This document shows, in pieces, positions 41,068 to 49,411 of a stretch of 64,000 bases of DNA. The stretch covers positions 28,723 through 92,722 of the forward strand of contig CACEFF010000003.1 in the NCBI GenBank assembly GCA_902558815.1. Direction: 5' to 3'. The stretch comes from an uncultured Pelagibacteraceae bacterium (GTDB lineage Bacteria > Pseudomonadota > Alphaproteobacteria > Pelagibacterales > Pelagibacteraceae). Numbering within the stretch: position 1 is the stretch's first letter; each line of letters starts with the position of its first letter. The position numbers were made by a program, and so were the translations under genes. A model generated the notes under the pieces. The model did no database searches. It was not told the DNA's origin and saw nothing but the letters and a program-made list of their open reading frames with translations.

Positions 41068-42465
41068 CTATAAGTTTTTTGTAATATCTTCTGTCATTTT
41101 TTTTGCGTCAGAAAATAGCATTAAAGTATTTTCTTTATAGAAAAGATCATTATCAATTCCAGCATACCCAGGAGAAAGACTTCTTTTGACAAATAGAACT
41201 GATTTACACTTTTCAACATCTAAAACTGGCATTCCATAAATTGGGCTTTGAGGATCTGTTTTCGCAACAGGATTAGTAACATCATTAGCTCCTATAACAA
41301 AAGCAACATCAGCATTAGCAAAATCATTATTAATTTCTTCTAATTCAAATACTTCATCATAAGGAACATTCGCTTCTGCTAGAAGTACGTTCATGTGGCC
41401 TGGCATCCTACCTGCAACAGGATGAATTGCATAAGAAACTTTGATATCATTCTTCTTTAAGGTATCTACCATCTCTCTTAACGCATGTTGGGCTTGAGCA
41501 ACAGCCATACCGTAACCAGGAACAATAATTACAGACGATGCATTTTTCATTAAAAATGCTGCATCATCAGCGTTTCCACTTTTAACTGGCCTTTGTTCTT
41601 TATCTTGGTTGTTTGAAGACTGTTCTGTTGCACCAAAACCACCTAGAATTACGTTAAAGAAAGAGCGGTTCATGCCTTTGCACATGATATAAGATAAAAT
41701 AGCACCTGAAGAACCAACAAGAGCACCCGTAATTATTAAGGCAGTATTTTCTAATGTAAAACCAATTCCTGCTGCTGCCCAACCTGAATAAGAATTGAGC
41801 ATTGAGATTACAACTGGCATGTCTGCACCACCTATTGGAATAATTAACAGAAAACCAATTAAAAAAGAAACAGCCAATAATATCCAAAATAAACTAGAAG
41901 ACTGTGTTGAGCAAAGTAAATATATTAAAATTATAATAGAAATTAATATTAAGGCATTAAGTGGATGTTGTCCCTTAAAGGTAATTGGTGAGCCAGACAT
42001 AATTCCTTGAAGTTTTAAGAAAGCAATTATTGAACCTGAAAATGTTATTGCACCAACTGCTGCTCCAATAGACATCTCTATTAAGCTTCCAAGTTTAATA
42101 TTTCCTGGTGTTCCTAAATTGAATGCTTCTGGGTTCAAAAATGCTGAAATTGCAACAAAGACTGCCGCAAGTCCAACAAGACTATGAAAACCAGCAACAA
42201 GCTCTGGCATTGCGGTCATAGGTATTTTATAGGCAATGATTGCACCTATCAACCCTCCAACCGAAAGGAATACTAAAACTAAAATAAAACCATTTGAAAA
42301 GTTTCCAATAGATAAAAATGTTACACTTATTGCAATTATCATTCCTAAAATTCCAAAAAAGTTACCCTGCCTAGATGTTTCTGGTGAAGATAAACCTCTA
42401 AGAGCAAGGATAAATAACACCCCTGAAACTAAGTAAAAAATTGCAGATAAATTTGCGGAAATCAT
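41068..42465 (-). CDS. pntB: NAD(P) transhydrogenase subunit beta
   Basis: Membrane and NADP(H)-binding subunit of the proton-translocating transhydrogenase, which uses proton motive force to make NADPH. About nine membrane spans occupy residues 1-265. The soluble domain III follows, with SVIIVPGYGMAVAQAQHALREM, YAIHPVAGRMPGHMNVLLAEANVPYDEV, FVIGANDVTNPVAKTDP and VLFVKRSLSPGYAGIDN. The 465-residue length is standard. Its first base is shared with the pntAB stop. Confidence 0.98.
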   Translation of the reverse strand: MISANLSAIFYLVSGVLFILALRGLSSPETSRQGNFFGILGMIIAISVTFLSIGNFSNGFILVLVFLSVGGLIGAIIAYKIPMTAMPELVAGFHSLVGLAAVFVAISAFLNPEAFNLGTPGNIKLGSLIEMSIGAAVGAITFSGSIIAFLKLQGIMSGSPITFKGQHPLNALILISIIILIYLLCSTQSSSLFWILLAVSFLIGFLLIIPIGGADMPVVISMLNSYSGWAAAGIGFTLENTALIITGALVGSSGAILSYIMCKGMNRSFFNVILGGFGATEQSSNNQDKEQRPVKSGNADDAAFLMKNASSVIIVPGYGMAVAQAQHALREMVDTLKKNDIKVSYAIHPVAGRMPGHMNVLLAEANVPYDEVFELEEINNDFANADVAFVIGANDVTNPVAKTDPQSPIYGMPVLDVEKCKSVLFVKRSLSPGYAGIDNDLFYKENTLMLFSDAKKMTEDITKNL

Positions 42466-42776
42466 TATTTTTTATCCTTTTTCTTTTTTTTATACATCGC
42501 AAGCATTCTTTGTGTTACTAGAAATCCGCCAAAAATATTGATAGCAGCAAGTGATATTGCTAAAAAACCAAATATACTTGATGTGTTAAATATATTTTCA
42601 GAATTACCTGCTAAACCAGCAATTATTGCACCAACTATTATTACTGAAGATATTGCATTAGTTACTGACATTAGTGGTGTGTGCAATGATGGTGTTACGC
42701 TCCACACAACATAATAGCCGATAAAGATTGAAAGAATAAAGATACTTAATCTGAATATAAATGGGTCTATTTCCAT
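42465..42776 (-). CDS. pntAB: NAD(P) transhydrogenase subunit alpha, membrane part
   Basis: Small membrane subunit of the split-alpha transhydrogenase found in alphaproteobacteria. The 103 residues have three hydrophobic spans, with the family block VWSVTPSLHTPLMSVTNAISSVIIVGAI in the middle and AAINIFGGFLVTQRMLAMYK at the end. It sits between the soluble alpha part and pntB with 3-bp and 1-bp joints. Confidence 0.96.
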   Translation of the reverse strand: MEIDPFIFRLSIFILSIFIGYYVVWSVTPSLHTPLMSVTNAISSVIIVGAIIAGLAGNSENIFNTSSIFGFLAISLAAINIFGGFLVTQRMLAMYKKKKKDKK

Positions 42777-42779
42777 AAT

Positions 42780-43868
42780 TTATTTAATGAGTGTTTTATT
42801 AATTATTTCATCTTCTAAATTAATATCAATTTTTTTGTTTTCTTTATCATACAAATTTAAAACAAAATTAAATACATTTTTTGCATATAAGCTGGATGCT
42901 GAGATTGGGAGTTTGTTGAGAATATTGGTTTCACCTAAAATTTTTACTCCATTTTTATCAACAACATTGTCAACTTGAGTGAATGCTGTATTGCCTCCTT
43001 GAATTGCCGCTAAATCATATATTACTGATCCAATTTGCATATTTTTTATCATATCTTCTTTAATTATAATTGGCGCTTTTTTACCTGGTATTAAGGCTGT
43101 GCAAATTACTATATCAATTTTTTTCAAGGTTTCACTTAATAGCTCTTCTTGTTTTTGTTTAAAATCCTCTGAAGCTTCTTTTGCATAACCTCCTTCAGTT
43201 TCTAAATTTTCTGCACCTTTGACAACTAAAAATTTTCCTCCTAAACTTTCTACCTGTTCTTTTGAAGCTAATCTTACATCGGTAGCAAACACTATTGCTC
43301 CCATTCTTTTTGCTGTTGCAATAGCTTGAAGTCCAGCTACTCCTGCTCCAACAACTAATACTTTTGCAGCAGGGATTGTTCCAGCTGCAGTCATCATCAT
43401 TGGAATAGCTTTTTCAAATTTGGAAAATGACTCTACTACTGCTTTATATCCAGCAAGATTTGCTTGTGAGGAAAGTATATCCATAGATTGGGCTCTTGTA
43501 ATTCTTGGGAGTAGTTCCAGTGAAAAAATATTAATTTTTTTTTTTGAAAGAGCTTCAATTTTATCTTTATTATTATATGGATTAAGTGAACCAATTATTA
43601 TTTGATCTTGTTTCATGGATGAATTTTTATCATCAGATAATAAACCTACTTGAACAATAATATTCGCTTGATTAATAATTGCTTTTTCATCTTTAGATAT
43701 TTCAGCACCCACTTCAATATAATCCTTATCCTCGATACCAAGATGTTTTCCATAGTTTTCTGATAATAAAACTTTAAATCCAAGTGATATATATTTTTTC
43801 GCAATTTCTGGAGTTATTGCAATTCTTTTTTCAATTTTCTGATTTTCTGAAACTGAGGCTAATATCAT
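42780..43868 (-). CDS. pntAA: NAD(P) transhydrogenase subunit alpha, NAD-binding part
   Basis: Soluble NAD(H)-binding domain I of the transhydrogenase. It is related to alanine dehydrogenase: KRIAITPEIAKKYISLGFKV near the N-terminus, SSQANLAGYKAVVE, the Rossmann loop AAKVLVVGAGVAGLQAIATAKRMGA, and VICTALIPGKKAPIIIKEDM. The 362-residue length matches PntAA of the three-subunit type. An aa3 oxidase subunit IV gene lies 9 bp upstream on the same strand. Confidence 0.97.
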   Translation of the reverse strand: MILASVSENQKIEKRIAITPEIAKKYISLGFKVLLSENYGKHLGIEDKDYIEVGAEISKDEKAIINQANIIVQVGLLSDDKNSSMKQDQIIIGSLNPYNNKDKIEALSKKKINIFSLELLPRITRAQSMDILSSQANLAGYKAVVESFSKFEKAIPMMMTAAGTIPAAKVLVVGAGVAGLQAIATAKRMGAIVFATDVRLASKEQVESLGGKFLVVKGAENLETEGGYAKEASEDFKQKQEELLSETLKKIDIVICTALIPGKKAPIIIKEDMIKNMQIGSVIYDLAAIQGGNTAFTQVDNVVDKNGVKILGETNILNKLPISASSLYAKNVFNFVLNLYDKENKKIDINLEDEIINKTLIK

Positions 43869-43877
43869 TTGAATAGT

Positions 43878-43988
43878 TTACAATAAGAATATTGCCATTA
43901 GAACTAAAACAATCACTACAGCGACAGTTCCCCACAACACAAATTTTGTAAAATTATTCCAAGTATTTTTATGGTCATCATTATCCAT
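43878..43988 (-). CDS. aa3-type cytochrome c oxidase subunit IV (36 aa)
   Basis: Too short for the ORF track. The frame reads MDNDDHKNTWNNFTKFVLWG and continues as one hydrophobic span ending MAIFLL. The HxNTWxxFTKxxxWG start and single membrane helix match the small bacterial aa3 cytochrome oxidase subunit IV family (PF07835 type), an accessory helix of the terminal oxidase. The same gene is found upstream of pntAA in other alphaproteobacteria as I recall. It ends 9 bp before pntAA and starts 8 bp after bL36. Confidence 0.82.
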   Translation of the reverse strand: MDNDDHKNTWNNFTKFVLWGTVAVVIVLVLMAIFLL

Positions 43989-43996
43989 AAAAAAAA

Positions 43997-44122
43997 TTAT
44001 TTCTGTCTAGCTTTAAATTTTGGGTTTATCTTATTAATTATATAAACTCTACCTCTTCTCTTTACCATCTTTGAGTTGAGATCTCTCTTTTTTATAGATT
44101 TTAGTGAGCTTTTAATTTTCAT
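43997..44122 (-). CDS. rpmJ: Ribosomal protein bL36, zinc-free type (41 aa)
   Basis: Too short for the ORF track. The frame from ATG 44122 reads [20 protein letters not shown], then [21 protein letters not shown], matching the alphaproteobacterial bL36 (MKVRNSLKSLK...RRRGRxYVINKxNPRFKARQG type). It has no cysteine, so it is the zinc-independent form. The ATG is 7 nt from the 3' end of the 5S rRNA gene on the same strand, with no Shine-Dalgarno sequence. Confidence 0.93.
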   Translation of the reverse strand: MKIKSSLKSIKKRDLNSKMVKRRGRVYIINKINPKFKARQK

Positions 44123-44129
44123 AATTTAA

Positions 44130-44245
44130 TGCCGGCAACGTCCTACTCTTCCATGTCTTAAGACAAAGTACCATCGGCGCAGAAAGGCTTGACTTCCGAG
44201 TTCGGAATGGGATCGGGTATAACCCTTTCGCAAAAATCACCGGCA
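44130..44245 (-). rRNA. rrf: 5S ribosomal RNA, detached from 16S-23S
   Basis: On the minus strand the gene runs from TGCCGGTGATTTTTGCG to ACGTTGCCGGCA, about 116 nt, with the terminal helix formed by TGCCGGT and its complement. The conserved loop stretches CCCGATCCCATTCCGAACTCG and AGTAGGA are present. No 23S rRNA lies upstream within almost 20 kb; polysaccharide genes occupy that side. This is the SAR11 arrangement in which an island splits the rRNA operon. Confidence 0.96.
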
Positions 44246-44250
44246 GAGCT

Positions 44251-44278
44251 TTTATACATACAAAAGTAATAATGTAAA
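44251..44278 (-). promoter_or_regulatory. Predicted dedicated promoter of the 5S rRNA gene
   Basis: On the minus strand TTTACA (44278-44273) and TATAAA (44256-44251) are separated by 16 bp, and the -10 box ends 5 bp before the mature 5S 5' end. Transcription would start at or next to the mature end. The rest of the 125-bp gap up to 44370 shows no other gene; a TATAAT at 44353-44358 faces the divergent GT gene. Confidence 0.6.
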
Positions 44279-44370
44279 GATGCTTTTATACTGATATTTA
44301 AGTAATTTTAAGAATATTTTGTATATTTAAATTATCTTATATAACCGCTTAATATAATGCAAAAATAATT

Positions 44371-45798
44371 ATGATAATTTCAAAATCAATAAATAAAAAA
44401 GATTATTATATCAATAAAACTCAAACTTTTTATGAAAATAATACAGAAAAAAGAATTAGTTTTTTAAAAAGAAATCAATTTTTTTATACTGAAATATCGA
44501 AAATTTTAAAAACAATTATTAGTAGAAATGATTTAAATTTTTTTTTTTGTTGCGGAAATTCTAATATAGTTAATGGATTTGATAAAAGTAAAACTTTTGT
44601 TCAAGAAATTAATGAAGATATTCTATTAATTTTTGATCAAAAAATAAATACATTTAAAAATGATGAAATTGATTTCAAAAAATTTAAAAACATTGTTATT
44701 GCTGACATTGAACACCAACTAAATCCTTTAGATAATCTAAAAGAACTCTTAAAAAATATAAGTGATGACTCAAATATAGTTATAATTTCAAAAAGTTTAA
44801 TATGGTCAGGATTAATTAAATTAGTTAAATTTTTTTTTAGAGGAAAATTTACTTCTGAATATAACTATTTGCCTTTCAATTACATCAAAAACTTAATTGA
44901 CGTAAGCAATTTTGAAATAATTAAAAATGAAAAAGGAATTATTTTCCCTTTTAATATTCCATTTCTAACTTCAATACTTAATAGATTATTTCGATTACCA
45001 ATCTTGAACTTTTTTTGCATGATGAATTTTACTGTAATAAAAAAAAAAATAACAAATAATAAAGATGATCTTAAAAAAAAAATTTCAATTATAATTCCAT
45101 GCAAAAATGAGGAAAAAAATATCAAAATAATTGAAAAAAATATTTATAAGATTGGTAACAAGACCGAATTTATATTTGGTGATGACAAATCTACTGATAA
45201 TACACTTGGAGAAATAAAAAATATAAAGATTCAGGATGAAAATATAGAAATTAGAACTTATGAGGGACCAGGCGTTTGTAAGTCAGAAAATGTTTATAAA
45301 GGAATTGAAAATGCTACAGGCGATATAATAGTTATATATGATGCTGACTGCACAGTATCTTTAAAAGATGTTGAAATATCTTTAAAAGTTCTTTCTGAAA
45401 CTAATGCCGATTTTGTAAACTGTACTAGAATGATTTTTCCTCAACAAAAAAATGCAATGAAAACTTTTAATTTTTTAGGAAATGTTTTTTTTGCACAGCT
45501 GTTTAGTCTTTTTTTTAATAAAAAGATAACTGATACTCTTTGTGGTACTAAAATATTTTATAAAAAAGATTGGGAAAAATTAAAGATGTCATTCAAAGTT
45601 TCAAAAATTAAAGATTTATGGGGTGATTTTGATTTATTAATTAGCGCCTATAAAAATAATCTTAAGATAATTGAAGTGCCTGTTAATTACTATGATCGAG
45701 TTGAAGGTGAAACAAAAATGAAATCAGTATTTAAGAATGGCCTAAGAATGTTACTTATTACAATAAAATCATTTTTTAAATTAAGAATAGACTACTAA
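44371..45798 (+). CDS. Methyltransferase-like / family 2 glycosyltransferase fusion
   Basis: Two domains in 475 residues. Residues about 1-225 have the outline of a class I SAM methyltransferase: an opening helix with FYENNTEKRISFLKRNQFFYTEI, a degraded glycine loop FFCCGNSN, and KNIVIADIEHQLNPLDNLKELLKNISDDSNIVIIS as the later strands. Residues about 235-475 are a GT-A glycosyltransferase of the dolichol-phosphate-mannose type: KISIIIPCKNEEKNI, EFIFGDDKSTDNT, IVIYDADC and DTLCGTKIFYKKDW. It probably moves a sugar to or from polyprenyl phosphate. The first methyltransferase glycine motif is weak, so that domain may be inactive. First gene of the island. Confidence 0.8.
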   Translation: MIISKSINKKDYYINKTQTFYENNTEKRISFLKRNQFFYTEISKILKTIISRNDLNFFFCCGNSNIVNGFDKSKTFVQEINEDILLIFDQKINTFKNDEIDFKKFKNIVIADIEHQLNPLDNLKELLKNISDDSNIVIISKSLIWSGLIKLVKFFFRGKFTSEYNYLPFNYIKNLIDVSNFEIIKNEKGIIFPFNIPFLTSILNRLFRLPILNFFCMMNFTVIKKKITNNKDDLKKKISIIIPCKNEEKNIKIIEKNIYKIGNKTEFIFGDDKSTDNTLGEIKNIKIQDENIEIRTYEGPGVCKSENVYKGIENATGDIIVIYDADCTVSLKDVEISLKVLSETNADFVNCTRMIFPQQKNAMKTFNFLGNVFFAQLFSLFFNKKITDTLCGTKIFYKKDWEKLKMSFKVSKIKDLWGDFDLLISAYKNNLKIIEVPVNYYDRVEGETKMKSVFKNGLRMLLITIKSFFKLRIDY

Positions 45799-46814
45799 TT
45801 TTTTTTTAATTTTTTTAGCAAAATAAAATACGTAGAAGTATATAGAATAATATTGAAGATTATTAACATCAATTGAAAATCGGTATCACTTGGATTTTTA
45901 GAAGCAAAAAATATAATTAAGAAATTATAGCTATTTATAATATGGGAAATCGCTAAATTCGCATTAATTTTTTTTTTTAAAAAATTTTTATTTAAATAAA
46001 TAAACATTAATTGGTGTAAATGTTTTGGGTCCGCTAAAAGAGGTGACTTTTTTTTAATATTCATTTTTCTTAAAATGGAGAATAAGTTTTCAAAACCAGG
46101 GTACCAAAGTAATAAAATTATAAAATATGGAGAAATAGTATTATTACTATTAAAAATTGAGATTAATAAGAAAGAGTAAAAAAAACCAAAAATATAAGCA
46201 CCATTATCTCCTAAATAAAGATTATTAAAAAAATTCAATAAATAAATTACTAAAATAAATAAGATCCATATCAAAAAAACATCTGAGTCTAGCCCTATAG
46301 ATCTATAAAGTTCCATTTGAAAAATAAAAAGACTTACTATTAAATAATAACCTACAACAAGTGTATTTAATCCATCTAAAAAATTTGACCCGTTCACAAT
46401 GATTAAAATACAGAAAGATACAAAAAGATAACTAACAACTTTTTTGCTCAAAATTTGATCTAAAATATCTATTCGTGTGTCTATAATTTTTAAATCAAAA
46501 CTTATTACAAAAATTAGAATTATTATTGATTGCAAAAGAAGTCTTAATTTTGCAGATTTTAAAATTTTAAAATCAGAAAATAGCCCAATTAAAAAGATCA
46601 GGGTTAAAAAAATTAAATATTTTAGAAAAGGTTGAAAAAAAATTAAAAAAAAACCACAAATCAAGAACAAACCCCCTGTTAATGGTATTGATTTAATAGT
46701 GGCAAGCTCCTGATGTTTATCGCCAGAAAAACTTGGTAAAATATTTTTTTTAATAAAATATGAATTAATCAAATAAACTACAATTAGAGAAATAAAGAAA
46801 ATTATATAATTCAT
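45795..46814 (-). CDS. WecA/MraY-family polyprenyl-phosphate sugar-1-P transferase
   Basis: Integral membrane enzyme that starts glycan synthesis by moving a sugar-1-phosphate from a UDP-sugar onto undecaprenyl phosphate. About ten membrane spans fill 339 residues. Family motifs are IPLTGGLFLICGFF, NGSNFLDGLNTLVVGYYLI (with the Asp-rich loop reduced), LYLGDNGAYIFGFFYSFLLI and ADPKHLHQLMF (HxH loop). UDP-GlcNAc is the most common donor, but the sugar cannot be read here. The stop interlocks with the preceding convergent gene. Confidence 0.88.
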   Translation of the reverse strand: MNYIIFFISLIVVYLINSYFIKKNILPSFSGDKHQELATIKSIPLTGGLFLICGFFLIFFQPFLKYLIFLTLIFLIGLFSDFKILKSAKLRLLLQSIIILIFVISFDLKIIDTRIDILDQILSKKVVSYLFVSFCILIIVNGSNFLDGLNTLVVGYYLIVSLFIFQMELYRSIGLDSDVFLIWILFILVIYLLNFFNNLYLGDNGAYIFGFFYSFLLISIFNSNNTISPYFIILLLWYPGFENLFSILRKMNIKKKSPLLADPKHLHQLMFIYLNKNFLKKKINANLAISHIINSYNFLIIFFASKNPSDTDFQLMLIIFNIILYTSTYFILLKKLKKN

Positions 46815-46818
46815 CTAG

Positions 46819-47556
46819 TTATTTAATTAAAGAATTTAAACCTAAAATAAAAAGATAATAAAGCGATACAAAAAAGTTCATTTTCATATATTTTCTATAA
46901 ACTCTATATCCATCAATAATTTTTTGAAAATTATTTGAGGAAAGTGAATTTTTAGACTTCCTCCAAAAAGTTAATGGCTCATTTATTCCCATTAATTTTT
47001 CACCAGTTTTTATAATATTTAACCAAAGAACAAAATCTTCTTTAGTTGTTATATTTGGGAAAGAATTTTTCTTTAATAATTTTTTATTTATCATTACAGT
47101 GGATAAACCAATATCACATGATTTTAATAAATCTTTAAAATCTAAAATATTTCTACTTTTCTTTATTGAAAGAGTCTCTTTTTTTTGATTCACAACGTAA
47201 TATGATGTGTGGGAAAAATTTATCTTCTCTCTAATCATAAAATTTAGTTGTTTTAATAGTTTATCGCTATGCCAATAATCATCAGCATCTAAAAAAGCAA
47301 TAAATTCTCCCTTAGCGCATACAATTCCATTATTTCTAGAAAAGCCAGCTCCACAATTTTTCTCATTAATCAAAATCTTTGTATTAGTTTTATCATTAAC
47401 TAACTCTTTTAGATATTTTAGATCATCTAAATTTTCATCATCATAAATGATTATTATTTCGTAATTTTTATATGATTGATTATTGATTGAATCTAAAGTT
47501 TCAGCAATAAATTCCTTTTTTTTAAAATAAGGAATAATTATAGATATAAGTTCCAT
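46819..47556 (-). CDS. Family 2 glycosyltransferase
   Basis: GT-A fold transferase for surface glycan assembly. The start ELISIIIPYFKKKEFIAETLDSINNQSYKNYEIIIIYDD and the metal-binding FIAFLDADDYWHSDKLLKQL are typical GT2. The sequence GAGFSRNNGIVCAKGEF lies between them. The 245-residue length suits a single-domain enzyme. It is 4 bp upstream of the WecA-like gene on the same strand, so the two may be cotranscribed. Donor and acceptor unknown. Confidence 0.9.
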   Translation of the reverse strand: MELISIIIPYFKKKEFIAETLDSINNQSYKNYEIIIIYDDENLDDLKYLKELVNDKTNTKILINEKNCGAGFSRNNGIVCAKGEFIAFLDADDYWHSDKLLKQLNFMIREKINFSHTSYYVVNQKKETLSIKKSRNILDFKDLLKSCDIGLSTVMINKKLLKKNSFPNITTKEDFVLWLNIIKTGEKLMGINEPLTFWRKSKNSLSSNNFQKIIDGYRVYRKYMKMNFFVSLYYLFILGLNSLIK

Positions 47557-47609
47557 ATAAATTGAGCTTGAATATTATTAGAATTATAACATAAGTTGCA
47601 ATTAATTAA

Positions 47610-48704
47610 ATGAAACAAAAAAAAATAGTCATCTTTATGCCCTCCATTGAAGGTGGTGGTGTTGAAAAAAATTTTTTTTTGATAAGTAATTTTTTAAGTT
47701 CTAAATTTAAAGAAATCAAGCTAGTAACATCGTCAAATAATACTCAAAAAATTAGCAAAAAAGTTGAGATAAAAAGTTTTAAATTATTAAATTTTTTACA
47801 AAATAGATCATTAAAAATTTTATTTAGTAGTCTTCTATTGTTTTTTGAATTACTTAAAAATAGAAATGTTATAGTTTTAAGTTTTCAGGCAAACTTATTT
47901 GCAATTTTAGTGGCAAAATTTTTTAGAACTAAAGTTATCATTAGATTAAATTCATCTCCCTCGGGTTGGCTTTATAAAAATTGGAAAAGAAATTTATTTC
48001 GAGCAATTTACTCTTTATCTGATTTAATCATTGTCAACAGTTATGAATTTAAAAGAGAACTTTGGAAGAAACACAAAATTAAATCATACTGTATTTATAA
48101 TCCACTTAACAAAAGTGAAATTATTAAAAAATCAAAAATGAAATTAAAAATTAATCCATATAAGATAAAAGGTGCATTAAAGATTTTAAATATCGGCAGA
48201 TTAGTTGATCAAAAAGATCATCTAACTCTTTTGAAATCAATTTGTTTGATTAAACAAAAAATTAAAGTTGAATTGATAATCTTAGGAGATGGTATTAACA
48301 AAAGTAAACTGGAAGACTTCATTGTAGAGAATAAGCTTGAAAAAATTGTCAAAATAATGAGCTTTAAAAAAAATCCATTTCCCTACTTAAGATTATCTGA
48401 GCTATTTGTTTTAACATCAAAGTACGAAGGTTTACCAAACGTTCTGCTTGAAGCAATGGTACTTAAAAAATTCATCATATCAAGTAATTGTCCAACAGGA
48501 CCAAATGAAATTTTAGATCGTGGAAACAATGGAATTCTTTTTAAAACTGGTTCATACAAACTATTAGCAAAAAAAATTATCGAATATTCAAAAAATAAAA
48601 AAAGATTCAGAAAAAAAATTCAAAATTCATATGGTACATTGAATAGATATAATTTTAATGTTAAATTGAATGAATATTTTATTCAAGTAAAAAGGTTTTT
48701 TTAA
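47610..48704 (+). CDS. Family 4 glycosyltransferase
   Basis: GT-B fold retaining transferase. The N-terminus IVIFMPSIEGGGVEKNFFLISNFL is the usual GT4 acceptor-side loop. The C-domain begins KGALKILNIGRLVDQKDHLTLLKSI and has LFVLTSKYEGLPNVLLEAMVLKKFIISSNCPTGPNEIL, the family's nucleotide-sugar-binding E-x7-E region. The 364-residue length is normal. It is flanked by genes on the opposite strand. Its stop interlocks with the FkbM-type gene (TTAA). Confidence 0.93.
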   Translation: MKQKKIVIFMPSIEGGGVEKNFFLISNFLSSKFKEIKLVTSSNNTQKISKKVEIKSFKLLNFLQNRSLKILFSSLLLFFELLKNRNVIVLSFQANLFAILVAKFFRTKVIIRLNSSPSGWLYKNWKRNLFRAIYSLSDLIIVNSYEFKRELWKKHKIKSYCIYNPLNKSEIIKKSKMKLKINPYKIKGALKILNIGRLVDQKDHLTLLKSICLIKQKIKVELIILGDGINKSKLEDFIVENKLEKIVKIMSFKKNPFPYLRLSELFVLTSKYEGLPNVLLEAMVLKKFIISSNCPTGPNEILDRGNNGILFKTGSYKLLAKKIIEYSKNKKRFRKKIQNSYGTLNRYNFNVKLNEYFIQVKRFF

Positions 48705-49411
48705 AAGTTTTTTTGATTTTTAAATATTACTTCGTATCCTTTTCTTAAGATCATCTTATTTTTTGAAATTAATTTAAATCCATTTTTTACAAAAAAGAAA
48801 TTCAGTTTTTGAAAATCGTAATTTTTTATCAATGAATCATCATAGTGATATTCAAGTAAAATAATATTAGTCTTTTTAATGTAGTTTTTTAAACCCTTCA
48901 AAACATTAAACTCATGCCCCTCGGTATCAATTTTTATAAAGTCAATATTTTTAATTTTATGATCTTTAAGAACTTTAAACAAAGTTTCTATTTTTACATG
49001 AATTTTATTTTTATAAATTGAATTTTTAAAATAAAATAATCCAATTACAAATTTTTTTATCATCGTGTAAAACGATTTATTATTGATATCATTAATTGTG
49101 GACATAGATGAAATATGACCAATATTTAATTTTGCTGAACTAGATTTATCACCTAAAGCCATTTCAAATATTTTTAAGTTTTTCTTTTTAATTTTTTTAA
49201 GTTTTTTTATACAATTTGGATTAGGTTCAAATGCAAAAATTTTTTTTACATTAAATTTATCGGAAATAATTTCTATCATTTCTCCATTATGTGCACCAAC
49301 ATCAACATAAATTTCAATATTTTTTTTTAAATTTTTTTTTAAAATATTTAAATTCTTATTTTGTATGAAATTATCTAATTCATTCAATACAATATTTATA
49401 ATGTTTTTCAT
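48701..49411 (-). CDS. FkbM-family methyltransferase
   Basis: SAM-dependent methyltransferase of the FkbM family, often found modifying sugars in polysaccharide clusters. Motif I is YVDVGAHNGEMIEIIS (about residues 32-47), then KKIFAFEPNPNCIKKLKK, and IDFIKIDTEGHEFNVLKGLKNYI is the FkbM signature. The 236-residue length fits. It overlaps the start of the upstream membrane-protein gene by 4 bp on the same strand. The target is not known. Confidence 0.9.
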   Translation of the reverse strand: MKNIINIVLNELDNFIQNKNLNILKKNLKKNIEIYVDVGAHNGEMIEIISDKFNVKKIFAFEPNPNCIKKLKKIKKKNLKIFEMALGDKSSSAKLNIGHISSMSTINDINNKSFYTMIKKFVIGLFYFKNSIYKNKIHVKIETLFKVLKDHKIKNIDFIKIDTEGHEFNVLKGLKNYIKKTNIILLEYHYDDSLIKNYDFQKLNFFFVKNGFKLISKNKMILRKGYEVIFKNQKNF

